A DNA stretch of 64,000 nt from Candidatus Thorarchaeota archaeon (GTDB taxonomy: Archaea > Asgardarchaeota > Thorarchaeia > Thorarchaeales > Thorarchaeaceae). The notes below the pieces were generated by a model. It was not told the origin of the DNA and made no database searches. It worked only from the letters and a program-made list of their open reading frames with translations. Below are positions 42,283-51,310 of the stretch, piece after piece. The position numbers were made by a program, and so were the translations under genes. The stretch covers positions 17,664 through 81,663 of the forward strand of contig JACAEL010000068.1 in NCBI GenBank assembly GCA_013388835.1. Reading direction: 5' to 3'. Position 1 is the stretch's first letter; the number at the start of each line of letters is the position of its first letter.

Positions 42283-43890
42283 TCAGTGCCTGCCAGCAGT
42301 GTCAGCTTCTGGTATGACCTCACCGGCTAGAAGACTTGGGCTGACTACAGAGGTCACTCTCACGGTGACGACAGTGCCGGGCGAGAAGCCTCCGGTCACC
42401 GTCATCATTGGACCGTTTTCAAGACCGTACACGATTGTCTGGCCGAAATGTTCCCAGGAGGGCTCGGCCGCAATCCCTCGAACAAGCCGCCCCACGTAGT
42501 CCTCCTTCTTGGACAGGTTGATGCGGTTTGCCTCCTTCCGCAGGGCACTGGCGACTGGGTCGTTCCTGTTCGAGTCTGGGAAGCCATCAAAGGCGGTACA
42601 TGGAAGAGACTGAAAGCCGTAGAGGATTATCCTTCCGGCCCCTGCCTCACTGAGCTGTCTCATGAGAGCGACAGACTCTGCTACCGACTCGGGGGATTCC
42701 TCCGGCAGTCCGTAGATGAAGTAGACGAAGGGGCTCATCCCGTGTGCGTGGGCGGTCCTGACGGCCCGTATGACGTCATCTGGCGAGCCGCACTTTCCTA
42801 TGCGCTTCATGTGACTGGCAGAACCGGTCTCCACACCAATGTTTGGACGACTACCGGGGAGCAGCTCGGAGAGAAGTTCGGCTACTCGGTCATCAAGAAG
42901 ACAGGCCTTAATGTTCTCGATTGAGAGGTGGCAGCTGCCATTCCGGAACTCCTCAATGTGCGTCACAGTGGACAGAAGACTGCGAATAGCATCAAGGTTT
43001 GCTCGTGGGTGGCATGGGTCAGTCAACGGATAGGGAGCCCTGAAGTAGTCCAAGAAGTCCGGCGCCTCGAGGACGACACGATGAACACCAAGCTGAACCA
43101 GCTCACGAATCTCGCGGGCAATCGACTCTACGCTTCGAGACCTGGGTGGCCCCCAGGTGCCAGGCACACTGCAGAAACCACAGCCGGGTGGAATGCCCTG
43201 TGGACAGTCGAGACGAGTCATCGGATCCTCCGACTCGCAGTTGCCACACTCATTGCACAGACGGCCGTTTGGCAGTCTCATCGACGGTCTGCGATAGTTG
43301 GAACACCCTCTCAAGACCTCCACATACACCTTGCTTGCCTGATAGGTCGCGTAGTCAACGATTCTCGTCGTGGAGGGCGTGACAGTGTCAGACAGCCGGT
43401 CAGGGGGAACCAGAGGTCTTGGGGCCGTGATCTTAGGCCCATGCGGACTCAGATACGCAATCCCTCTCACGTCCTCAAGATTGCATTGTGATGCCAGCGC
43501 ATCTGCATCAAGTAGTTCCCTCAGTGTCAGCTCTGCCTCCCCAATCACTACCAGGTCAGGACGAACCTCCCTGAGCAGGGTGAGTGGGTCTGACGCGATG
43601 GGACCCCCCACCAGTACCGGGCCATGTCTGGACTGCCTCCGCCACGTCCGGACCAGCTGCTCAACAGCAGCCAGGTCCATGGTCATTGCACTGACTGCAA
43701 GTACATCGTACCCAGTCATCTTTCGATTGTTGGAGAGCAGGTCCTCTACTCGATGTATCCTGCAGCTGACCCCTCGCTTTTCTAGGACTCCGGCCACAGT
43801 CCTAGGCCCACTGCCAATCGAGTCACGAGATGTGGCACGCTGCCCTCGTCCAGCGCTCAGAGCGTCAACCACCAAGACTCTGTCATTCAA
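42283..43890 (-). CDS. B12-binding-type radical SAM protein with TRAM domain
   Basis: A 535-residue protein. Residues 1-150 form a cobalamin-binding-like Rossmann domain (GYDVLAVSAMTMD, VLVGGPIASDPL, VVIGEAELTLREL). The radical SAM core follows, with CPQGIPPGCGFCSVPG supplying Cys at unusual C-x7-C-x2-C spacing, preceded by RGCSNYRRPSMRL and CNECGNC, extra Cys that may bind another cluster. The C-terminal ~65 residues form a TRAM-like beta barrel (GTVVTVRVTSVV). It resembles archaeal tRNA- or protein-modifying radical SAM enzymes; the substrate is unknown. Confidence 0.78.
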   Translation of the reverse strand: MNDRVLVVDALSAGRGQRATSRDSIGSGPRTVAGVLEKRGVSCRIHRVEDLLSNNRKMTGYDVLAVSAMTMDLAAVEQLVRTWRRQSRHGPVLVGGPIASDPLTLLREVRPDLVVIGEAELTLRELLDADALASQCNLEDVRGIAYLSPHGPKITAPRPLVPPDRLSDTVTPSTTRIVDYATYQASKVYVEVLRGCSNYRRPSMRLPNGRLCNECGNCESEDPMTRLDCPQGIPPGCGFCSVPGTWGPPRSRSVESIAREIRELVQLGVHRVVLEAPDFLDYFRAPYPLTDPCHPRANLDAIRSLLSTVTHIEEFRNGSCHLSIENIKACLLDDRVAELLSELLPGSRPNIGVETGSASHMKRIGKCGSPDDVIRAVRTAHAHGMSPFVYFIYGLPEESPESVAESVALMRQLSEAGAGRIILYGFQSLPCTAFDGFPDSNRNDPVASALRKEANRINLSKKEDYVGRLVRGIAAEPSWEHFGQTIVYGLENGPMMTVTGGFSPGTVVTVRVTSVVSPSLLAGEVIPEADTAGRH

Positions 43891-44022
43891 TGGAACAACT
43901 CAGCTCACTTACGGGCGGGTCGAACTCATCGCGTGGTCAAGCTCAGTTGAACTTATATGTACGACTGACGACAAAGAGGCACGCCAAAATCCAAGTCAAC
44001 AAAACTCAGGAGAAAATGAACT

Positions 44023-44364
44023 CTGTCAGAACGACGCGGCATATGTCCGAACTGTGGTCTCCCGGTGGATCTATGCGTCTGTGAGACGATAGCCCAAGAG
44101 GAGGCAAGAATCACGGTGACTGTGGAACGCAGGAAGTGGGGGCGCCTCACTACCATTGTCACAGGCTTCGACAAGAGCATCGACCTAGGTGAGATGGCGG
44201 GCAAACTCAAGAGCAAACTTGCATGCGGTGGAGCAGCGAAACACGGTCATGTAGAGCTTCAGGGCGACCACAGAGGTGTGATCCAAGACATTCTTGTCAA
44301 CCTAGGATTCCCCCAAGATATAATCCACATTGACTGGTCATTTACGGAAGATGGCAGACGATAA
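44023..44364 (+). CDS. Translation initiation factor aIF1 (SUI1)
   Basis: The SUI1 domain is clear: RITVTVERRKWGRLTTIVTGFD, KLKSKLACGGAAKHGHVELQGDHRG, FPQDIIHIDW. It helps select the start codon on the small subunit. The family's N-terminal zinc knuckle, CPNCGLPVDLCVCE, is present in the same frame from 44044, upstream of the only standard start (GTG 44065). The frame opens after TGA 44017, and the only candidate codons before the knuckle are CTG 44023 and ATA 44041. I give CTG 44023 because AGGAG lies ten bases upstream; a base-call error is another reading. A TATA element CTTATATG is at 43951-43958. Confidence 0.85.
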   Translation: MSERRGICPNCGLPVDLCVCETIAQEEARITVTVERRKWGRLTTIVTGFDKSIDLGEMAGKLKSKLACGGAAKHGHVELQGDHRGVIQDILVNLGFPQDIIHIDWSFTEDGRR

Positions 44365-44406
44365 TCATGCTTCGTGTGCTTTTCCTTGAGAGAGCCGGAC
44401 GCGGTT

Positions 44407-45324
44407 CTATTTGTCAACAGACTCATCCATAGAGATGTCCAACACACGGACGATCTCCTTGTAACGATTGCGTACCGTCACTTCCGTGACACGTGCCACC
44501 TCAGCAATCTCCCGCTGGGTACGCCGCTCGTCAAGCATGATTGACGCCACATAGATAGCAGCTGCTGCTAGCCCCAGAGGGTCTCGACCAATCGTCAGTC
44601 CCTTGTCTCTGCTCTGGTGCAGTATCTCCACAGTCCTCAGCTGCACTGGGCTTGAGAGTGAGAGTTCTGTGGCGAAACGCGAGATGTAGTCGATGGGATT
44701 GGAGAGCGGAATCTTGATGCTCAGACTGCGAAGGAGAAGCCGGTAACACTGTCCTAGCTTCTTTCGGTCCACTCGCGACACATCCGCAATCTCATCGATA
44801 GGGCGCGGCTTGAGCCGTATCCGACACGCTGCATAGAGAGTAGCAGCCACCATGGCCTCAATTGAGCGACCGCGGACCAACTTTTGGACTATTGACTTCC
44901 GATAGAGCAGGGCGGAGAGCTCCTGTATGGGTTTGGGAATCCCCAGCTGAGAAGCGAGTCGTTCCAGCTCGGACATCGCCTGAGCAAGGTTTCGGTCTAT
45001 GGATGAGTGGACCCTGCTGCGTATCTGCCACTTGCGTAGACGGTAGATCTCAGACCTGCGTGTGGGAGACAGTTTTCTCCCAGCAGTGTCACGGTCGCGC
45101 CAGTCTATGACAGTAGACAGACCCTTGTCATGCACGGTGTAACGCATGGGTGCTCCAACACGACTTCGTACATCCGACTCTTCAGAACTGAAAGCCCTCC
45201 ACTCGGCGCCCGTGTCGATTCGGTGGTCAGAGAGGACCAGTCCGCATCCTGAGCATACGCGCTCTCCACGTGTGGTGTCCTCAACCACATTTGAAGACCC
45301 GCACTCTGGACAGGTGACCTTCAT
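44407..45324 (-). CDS. tfb: Transcription initiation factor TFB (paralogue 2)
   Basis: A 305-residue TFIIB orthologue with zinc ribbon CPECGSSNVVEDTTRGERVC...CG, B-reader region EWRAFSSEESDVRSRVGAPM, two cyclin repeats and the BRE-reading helix TQREIAEVARVTEVTVRNRYKEI. It shares the LVRGRSIE.MVAAT and RKWQIR blocks with paralogue 1 at 27066-28010. ATG 45324 starts at the ribbon; a TTG 19 codons upstream is in frame. It converges on aIF1. Confidence 0.95.
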   Translation of the reverse strand: MKVTCPECGSSNVVEDTTRGERVCSGCGLVLSDHRIDTGAEWRAFSSEESDVRSRVGAPMRYTVHDKGLSTVIDWRDRDTAGRKLSPTRRSEIYRLRKWQIRSRVHSSIDRNLAQAMSELERLASQLGIPKPIQELSALLYRKSIVQKLVRGRSIEAMVAATLYAACRIRLKPRPIDEIADVSRVDRKKLGQCYRLLLRSLSIKIPLSNPIDYISRFATELSLSSPVQLRTVEILHQSRDKGLTIGRDPLGLAAAAIYVASIMLDERRTQREIAEVARVTEVTVRNRYKEIVRVLDISMDESVDK

Positions 45325-45569
45325 GGAACTGTAGCCACCTAGTTCTTTGCCGTTGCCGGCCTGTGCTCGTGAGTTGTTCAAATGCAGTTTCCCCTAGAGA
45401 ACTGTGTTCAGTCGGAACTCTACGTCCTTGCAGCCAACCAAAGGGGTCAATGACCTAGCATGAAGAATTGTAAAACTGCGCTTTTAATGATTGTGGGACT
45501 TGACCCGGTGTTATGCTTGTGAGGTCAGGAGACCAGACAACGGCCATGTGCAGACCAATACGATGTGCT

Positions 45570-46499
45570 CTAGGTGGTTATCTCGTGACCATCCTCAGTT
45601 ATTATCACCGTGTGCTCGTTCTGCGATACGAACGTACCTTTCTCCTCAGCAAGCACATGATGTGCATACAAGGCGCCATTTGAGCGGAGTTCTCTGATTG
45701 CCATCTTGAGCGCGGTATGGTTCATCCTTTCGGCAAGCCAGCGCTCTGCAAAGGGGAACTCACGGTATTCCTTTCGGACAATCCCCAAGAACTGCTTCGT
45801 GCCCTTGAAGCGCACGGGCACACGAATGGGCAACAACTGGTAGATCAGAGGATTTGGCAGGTCGGTCACATTTCCCGACCCGGTGCTTGCAAAGGTCTCC
45901 ACTGCATAGACCTCTCCAACCTCGACAGTGACCTCCGACTTTCCGGACACGCAGGGAATCTGCTTGTCAGAGTGCAACTCGTACGCCTTGAGCTGATGCC
46001 CGGACAACTGACGTATGGGTTGGAAGCCAGCGCTCTTTATCGTGTCTTCTATGAGTGCGCCAATGGTGTTCAGCTTGGCTCCCGGGCGAAGAAGCTCGAT
46101 TGCGACTCTCGTAGCATCTTCAGAGGCCTTCACAAGCGACTGATGCTCAGGGTTGAGCGCCACCGTGAACGCACTGTCAGAGATACACCCATCAACGTGT
46201 GCACCCACATCAATAGTCACGAGGTCACCCTCCTCGATTACGGATGCGTCATTCACGGGACATGTGTAGTGGGCAGCAACGTTGTTGAGTGAGATGTTAC
46301 ACGGGAAGGCAGTACCAGTCGCATGCTGTCTGATGTAGCCCTCGACCGCTTCGACTATGTCGATGAGCTTGGTGCCGGGCTTTACCATTGGCCGGGCGAG
46401 GTCTAGAGCTTCTCGGGCCACTTTGCCAGCTTCTCGCCACTTGGTCCAAGGGTCTTCTGTCGCAGTGCCTTGAGCCTTGACTGCCTTTTCCTCTGACAT
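45570..46499 (-). CDS. map: Methionine aminopeptidase, type II
   Basis: A 309-residue M24 peptidase with a ~20-residue polar N-terminal tail. Metal ligands are Asp in LVTIDVGAHVDG, Asp in ISDSAFTV, His in LSGHQLKAYELHS, Glu in YAVETFAS and the final Glu in QNEHTVIITEDG. The ~60-residue helical insertion between the last two ligands (around FPFAERWLAERM) marks type II, as in archaea and eukaryotes. It removes the initiator Met. Complete gene. Confidence 0.93.
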   Translation of the reverse strand: MSEEKAVKAQGTATEDPWTKWREAGKVAREALDLARPMVKPGTKLIDIVEAVEGYIRQHATGTAFPCNISLNNVAAHYTCPVNDASVIEEGDLVTIDVGAHVDGCISDSAFTVALNPEHQSLVKASEDATRVAIELLRPGAKLNTIGALIEDTIKSAGFQPIRQLSGHQLKAYELHSDKQIPCVSGKSEVTVEVGEVYAVETFASTGSGNVTDLPNPLIYQLLPIRVPVRFKGTKQFLGIVRKEYREFPFAERWLAERMNHTALKMAIRELRSNGALYAHHVLAEEKGTFVSQNEHTVIITEDGHEITT

Positions 46500-46568
46500 T
46501 GAGAATACCTCAACAATTCGAAACGAACAGAAGAGGAAGGACAGATAAGAGTGACGGACGGTACTCCG

Positions 46569-46961
46569 TTAGAGTATCTTCTCTATCCGACTTGCAATCC
46601 TGGACATCATGAAGAAGATGAAGCCTAGATTGACCTTCTTGTTTGTGAGGACTGCAAGCAGGGCGTCATCTCCAGCATTGGAGATTATCACGTATCCCGA
46701 CTCGCCCTCCACAAGCATCCTGGTGAGTTCTCCACGCTTCAATTGCTTGAAGACCTTGCGCGTGGCCATGTCTATCTGGGTTGACCTACCCGCAATCACG
46801 TCCTCATCGGGCAGGGTGTCCTTCGGAATGTTCTCGGGAAAGTGAGAACAGATTGTCAATCCCTGTGACTTGGAGATGATGAGACTGGCTTGAACATTGC
46901 CCTGAGAGGCCTTGCTTAGGTCAACAAGCAGTTCATTGAGCATCTCGGTCTTGCTGGACAC
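46569..46961 (-). CDS. Roadblock/LC7 domain protein
   Basis: A 130-residue protein that is a single Roadblock/LC7 fold: a long first helix (TEMLNELLVDLSKASQGN), strand-rich middle (ASLIISKSQGLTICSHFP, TRMLVEGESGYVIISNAGDDALLAVLT) and a C-terminal helix. These dimeric platforms work with small Ras-like GTPases (MglB, Ragulator) and are abundant in Asgard archaea. No GTPase gene is nearby. The start is GTG 46961 or ATG 46943. Confidence 0.85.
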   Translation of the reverse strand: MSSKTEMLNELLVDLSKASQGNVQASLIISKSQGLTICSHFPENIPKDTLPDEDVIAGRSTQIDMATRKVFKQLKRGELTRMLVEGESGYVIISNAGDDALLAVLTNKKVNLGFIFFMMSRIASRIEKIL

Positions 46962-47013
46962 CTGGGCATAATCCTCCCTGGGGTCGTTCTAGAGTACGAC
47001 CAAGCTCAGCTAT

Positions 47014-47820
47014 TTAAACTCTCTTGGAGCCTGCCCTTTTCAGAGCCCGAACCATCTCTGAGAGTCCAGCACCCCTGTCGTGAAGTGCATGCTCCTCAAT
47101 GTAAGTGCCCTGCACAACAATGGAAGCACCCGCCTCAACAGCTCCCACAACCGACTCTGCAGTATTGAAACCACCACCCGTTATTACCGGAATGTCGACG
47201 AATTGGGCAACCGTAGAGATCATCTGTGGCGGTACGCCTCCACCCTCTGCACCACTGCCAGCCTCAAGATACACAAGCTTGAACCCAAGGTACTGAGCCG
47301 CCAACGCATACATGAGGGCAAGCTTTGGCTTGTCTCTGGGAAACACCTTGGCATCACCCACCCATGCCGCGGTCTTGCCGGGATGGACGAGCAGGTATGC
47401 CATCGGAATCGTCTCAATCCCTGTGAGCTTGACCTGTGCAGCCCCAAGTGCCTGAGCACCTATGATCCAGTACGGATTGGTGGAGTTGAGAAGGCTCATG
47501 AAGAACATGGCGTCAGCATAGCGTGAGACCCCGGAGATGTTACCGGGAAAAAGAATGGAGGGTATCTCTACCGCATCGGAGATGGCCTTGACGGACTCGT
47601 CGATTATGCCGAAGGCAGTGCTGCCGCCTATCATTATCGCGTCGGTGCCTGCCTTCTCGGAGATCTGAGCCAGCTCAACCACGGTCTCGGTTGACACTTT
47701 CAACGGGTCAGGGTCAAGAAGTGAGAAGTGACATGCGCCATCCGTCTTCAGTTTCTCAGTGATATAGGTCCAGACCTTGCCGCCCATGAAATCCACTCCG
47801 CGGGTGTCCAGTCCGGGCAT
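47014..47820 (-). CDS. Geranylgeranylglyceryl phosphate synthase
   Basis: A 268-residue TIM-barrel prenyltransferase of the PcrB/GGGPS family. Family marks are FSLLDPDPLKVSTETV near the N-terminus, AIMIGGSTAFG, PSILFPGNISGVS, YLVYLEAGSGAEG-type strand, and VITGGGFNTAESVVGAVEAGASIVVQGTYIEE at the phosphate end. It makes the first ether bond of archaeal membrane lipids from sn-glycerol-1-phosphate. ATG 47820 and ATG 47787 are both possible starts. Confidence 0.92.
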   Translation of the reverse strand: MPGLDTRGVDFMGGKVWTYITEKLKTDGACHFSLLDPDPLKVSTETVVELAQISEKAGTDAIMIGGSTAFGIIDESVKAISDAVEIPSILFPGNISGVSRYADAMFFMSLLNSTNPYWIIGAQALGAAQVKLTGIETIPMAYLLVHPGKTAAWVGDAKVFPRDKPKLALMYALAAQYLGFKLVYLEAGSGAEGGGVPPQMISTVAQFVDIPVITGGGFNTAESVVGAVEAGASIVVQGTYIEEHALHDRGAGLSEMVRALKRAGSKRV

Positions 47821-47887
47821 TCGAGGCCCTTTTTACACTTTTGGTGAGATGCCTAATGGCTCGACAACACAAGGAGGGGGCTTGTCA

Positions 47888-48511
47888 TCAGGGCGACCGA
47901 CGCAGACGGGGCAAGAACCTACCGGTCCGCAGAATGTAGGCCCTGTATTCCTCTCCAAGATGCATGACCAGATGGTCTTCCTCGGCCAGCATGACATAGT
48001 AATAGCCAGGAAGACCAGCGAATAGCACGGCTGCCACAACGGATGGCAACATCATGAAGAGAGCAACGAAGGACAGCCAGTAGGACAGGTATGACGGGTG
48101 GCGGACGCGGGAGTACGGACCGCTCTCCACAAGTACGTGACCGTTCCAGTCCGGAGCCATTCTGCGACGCGCGAAGCGTGACCAGCCATGCAGGAACACA
48201 CCAGTCAACAGCAGAGATAGCCCACCAGCCCAGACGATGAATGGCGGGTCAGCAATGGGGAGGAGCAGAGAGACAAGTGCGCCGTCCGCACCGAACAGCC
48301 ATGCCAGCGAGATGAAACACACCAAGCCAAAGGCCGTGAGCGTTGAAATACTGACTAGTGCAATGGCCATCGCAGACACTGGAAAGCGCGGTTCGGAGAG
48401 CAACCTCTCGGGTCGTGACCGGACCTTCTGGATGTCAAGATAGAGATGCAGCACCACATCCATGAGTGCTGCGGATGACACGAGAGGACCAGCGACGGAG
48501 AAGTCAAGCAT
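47888..48511 (-). CDS. ICMT/PEMT-type membrane methyltransferase, copy 2
   Basis: A ~207-residue membrane protein with five to six spans and the C-terminal SAM-binding signature SGPYSRVRHPSYLSYWLSF (R-H-P) and MLAEEDHLVMHLGEEYRAYILRTGRFLP. It shares the layout and signature of the protein at 25489-26079, but similarity elsewhere is weak. Its neighbour is the ether-lipid enzyme GGGPS, so a prenyl or lipid substrate is possible. ATG 48511 is the chosen start; the frame is open to 48580. Confidence 0.75.
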   Translation of the reverse strand: MLDFSVAGPLVSSAALMDVVLHLYLDIQKVRSRPERLLSEPRFPVSAMAIALVSISTLTAFGLVCFISLAWLFGADGALVSLLLPIADPPFIVWAGGLSLLLTGVFLHGWSRFARRRMAPDWNGHVLVESGPYSRVRHPSYLSYWLSFVALFMMLPSVVAAVLFAGLPGYYYVMLAEEDHLVMHLGEEYRAYILRTGRFLPRLRRSP

Positions 48512-48639
48512 GACTCTGAACTGAGGACTGCGGCAGATTAGACTTGCGCTGGTGAGTGATGAACTGTCTTCCGCAACCATTAACTAGCTCTGTTGACAGC
48601 CCGTCTGGTATCCAGATACTGGCTCCAGAGGACAGAACT

Positions 48640-50604
48640 ATGCCTGAGAAGAGGATTGGCGTGTTCCTATGCCACTGTGGTAGCAACATCGCTGGCGTGG
48701 TCGACATTCCCCGCGTGATGGAAGCAATCAGAGGACTCCCGGATGTGGCCCATGTCGAAGACTACAAGTATGTGTGTTCCAGACCAGGTCAGCAGCTGAT
48801 CAAGGATCGAATAAAGGAACTGAGGCTCGAACGAATAGTCATCGGCTCATGCTCGCCAAGGATGCACGAGATAACGTTCAGAGAGACCATGCGGGAGGCA
48901 GGTGTGAATCCGTTCCTTCTTGAAATAGCCAACCTCAGGGAGCACAACAGCTGGATTCACTCAGCCCAGCCTGAGGCTGCCACACAGAAGGCCATCGACT
49001 TGGTGAGGATGGCTGTTGCACGTGCAAGACTCCTAGAACCTCTCAACGAGCCGGTGGTGGATGTGAAGAAGTCCACGCTGATCATAGGCGGCGGCATCGC
49101 GGGCATCTCGGCAGCGCTTGACCTCGCCAATGCAGGGTTCCAAGTGTATCTTGTTGAGAAGCAGGCCACAATCGGCGGCAAGATGAGTCGGTACGACAAG
49201 ACATTTCCAAGCTTGGACTGCGCGGCCTGCATTCTGACACCAAGGATGGCGGAGGTTGGTGCACACCCAAACATCGACCTCTTGACGATTGCCGAGGTGG
49301 AGAAGGTCGAAGGCTATGTGGGCAACTTCACTGTGACAGTGAGACAGAGGCCCCGCTTCGTGGATGTGGACAAGTGTACCTCCTGTGGGGAGTGTGCCAA
49401 GGTCTGTCCAGTGGATGTGCCGTCAGAGTTCGATGCTAACCTCAGCTACAGACGCGCAATCCACATACCGTTTGCACAGGCCGTTCCATCAGCATATGTG
49501 CTGGATATAGACACATGTCTTGGCATGGACACAGTGAGATGCGGAAAGTGTGCGACGGTGTGCGAGCCGGGGGCGATCGACTACGATGACCGTGAGAAGA
49601 CAGTCGTCCTTGAGGTCGGGACCATCATAGTTGCCACTGGGTTTGACATTTTTGACGCGACCAAGAAGGATGAGTATGGCTACGGTGACTATCCGAACGT
49701 GGTCAACATACTGGAGATAGAGCGGATGATGAACGCGTCAGGTCCAACTCAGGGCCACGTCGTCAGACCTTCAGACCTAAGAGAACCAAAGCGTGTGGTG
49801 TACGTTCAGTGCGTCGGGAGTCGAGATGAGAAGACCAACAAGTACTGTTCAAGAGTCTGCTGCATGACGGCGGTCAAGCAAGCACGGATGATAAGAGACA
49901 AGCTCGGTGCAGAGGTGTTCGTCTTTTACATTGACCTGCGCACGTTCGGCAAGGGCTATGAGGAGTTCTATGAGGCGACCGCACAGGCGGGGGTGATGTT
50001 CATTCGTGGCAGGGTCGGAGAAGTCATCCAGGATGACGAGACCAAGTTGCTGACGGTCAGAGGCGAGGACACTCTTCTCGGAAAGCCAATTCAACTTGAT
50101 AATGTTGACATGGTGGTCCTGGCAACAGGTGTTGTGTCCCCGGCCACAGCGGACAAAGTCGCAAAGGTCCTCAATCTCAGCAGGTCACCGGACGGCTTCC
50201 TGTTGGAAGCACACCCAAAGCTCAGACCAGTTGACTCCTTTAACGATGGGATCTTCGTCGCCGGAATGGCACAGGGTCCCAAGGACATACCCGACACAGT
50301 GGCACAGGCAAAGGCCGCAGCTGCCGGTGCGATGTCGCTGATGGGCAGAGGCAAAATCCGTGTAGAACCATACTACTCAGTGGTTGATGAGGACAAGTGC
50401 GCAGGCTGCAGAGTGTGCGTCTCCGTGTGTGCCTACAATGCGATCTCGATTAACGCAAGAGGACATGCGGAGGTCAATCCGGCCATATGCAAGGGCTGCG
50501 GCACCTGCACATCGACCTGCGCAAGTGGAGCAATCAAATCACAACACTACACAGACGGCCAGATATCTGCGATGATTGCCGAGTATCTCTCTGCACACGA
50601 TTAG
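48640..50604 (+). CDS. hdrA: CoB-CoM heterodisulfide reductase-like subunit HdrA
   Basis: A 654-residue electron-bifurcating flavoprotein. From the N-terminus: FLCHCGSNIAGVVDI cluster region with IGSCSPRMHE; FAD-binding IIGGGIAGISAALDLANAG near residue 145; CTSCGECAKVCP and RCGKCATVCEPGA; thioredoxin-reductase-like FAD parts (IVATGFD, VVLATGVVSP); and C-terminal ferredoxins CAGCRVCVSVCAYNAI and CKGCGTCTSTCASGAI. The YCSRVCCM site, where some archaea use selenocysteine, has Cys. It should partner MvhADG, 32 kb away. ATG 48640 gives the usual EKRIGVFLCHCG start. HdrB/C are not in the window. Confidence 0.93.
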   Translation: MPEKRIGVFLCHCGSNIAGVVDIPRVMEAIRGLPDVAHVEDYKYVCSRPGQQLIKDRIKELRLERIVIGSCSPRMHEITFRETMREAGVNPFLLEIANLREHNSWIHSAQPEAATQKAIDLVRMAVARARLLEPLNEPVVDVKKSTLIIGGGIAGISAALDLANAGFQVYLVEKQATIGGKMSRYDKTFPSLDCAACILTPRMAEVGAHPNIDLLTIAEVEKVEGYVGNFTVTVRQRPRFVDVDKCTSCGECAKVCPVDVPSEFDANLSYRRAIHIPFAQAVPSAYVLDIDTCLGMDTVRCGKCATVCEPGAIDYDDREKTVVLEVGTIIVATGFDIFDATKKDEYGYGDYPNVVNILEIERMMNASGPTQGHVVRPSDLREPKRVVYVQCVGSRDEKTNKYCSRVCCMTAVKQARMIRDKLGAEVFVFYIDLRTFGKGYEEFYEATAQAGVMFIRGRVGEVIQDDETKLLTVRGEDTLLGKPIQLDNVDMVVLATGVVSPATADKVAKVLNLSRSPDGFLLEAHPKLRPVDSFNDGIFVAGMAQGPKDIPDTVAQAKAAAAGAMSLMGRGKIRVEPYYSVVDEDKCAGCRVCVSVCAYNAISINARGHAEVNPAICKGCGTCTSTCASGAIKSQHYTDGQISAMIAEYLSAHD

Positions 50605-50663
50605 AGTCATGTCAGTCAAGTATATCTGTTGACAGCCGACCGTCATCGCCTGTAGATTAGAAC

Positions 50664-51290
50664 ATGACCGACGAGCTGACCGTGGCAATCCTTGCTGGTG
50701 GTGAGAGCAAGAGGTTCCGGTCAGACAAGGCTCTTGCACTGTTCCGAGGGGTCCCGCTCCTCACACACATGGTGGGCATTGCTCGAAGACTTTCCAACAG
50801 GACACTCGTGATAGTGTCCGATGATGAACAGAGAGGGAGAGTCAAGAAGGCGGCTGAGCCTGCCCGCATAGAGGTGGACCCCGATGGCGCGATGAAGTGC
50901 GCACTGACCGGTGCTGTCACAGCCTTCGAGTTGGCTGAGACCAGACACACCATGCTTCTCCCGGTCGACACTCCACTTGCCAAAGTGGAGCTGCTGAGGG
51001 TCATTGCTGACCTCGCACCGGGTCACGGTGCAGTTGTCCCGTCGTGGCCAAACGGAAACACCGAGCCGCTCCATGCGGTGTATCTCAGCGAACACGCCTA
51101 TGCAAGGGGACTGAGTGCGCTGGACGAAGGAAAGAGAAGAATGCAAGACCTACTTGACTCACTAAAGAGAGTCCTCTATGTCTCTACTAATGCGCTCACC
51201 CAATTCGATTCGGAGATGGTCACCTTTGCTAACATCAACACCGAACAGGACCTGAAAAGGCTGGAAAGTACCTACACGTATGACACATGA
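50664..51290 (+). CDS. mobA: Molybdenum cofactor guanylyltransferase-like protein
   Basis: A 208-residue nucleotidyltransferase: AILAGGESKRFRSDKALALFRGVPLL is the GTP-binding signature, LLPVDTPLAKVELL holds the metal Asp, and ANINTEQDLKRLE the C-terminal motif. It attaches a nucleotide to molybdopterin/tungstopterin, in keeping with the tungsten enzyme and MoaD at 9-13 kb. The signature has RSDKA where many MobA proteins have GxDKA. Related CofC/IspD-type activities cannot be excluded. Confidence 0.85.
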   Translation: MTDELTVAILAGGESKRFRSDKALALFRGVPLLTHMVGIARRLSNRTLVIVSDDEQRGRVKKAAEPARIEVDPDGAMKCALTGAVTAFELAETRHTMLLPVDTPLAKVELLRVIADLAPGHGAVVPSWPNGNTEPLHAVYLSEHAYARGLSALDEGKRRMQDLLDSLKRVLYVSTNALTQFDSEMVTFANINTEQDLKRLESTYTYDT

Positions 51291-51310
51291 CAGTCATGCT
51301 CTGAACGCGC

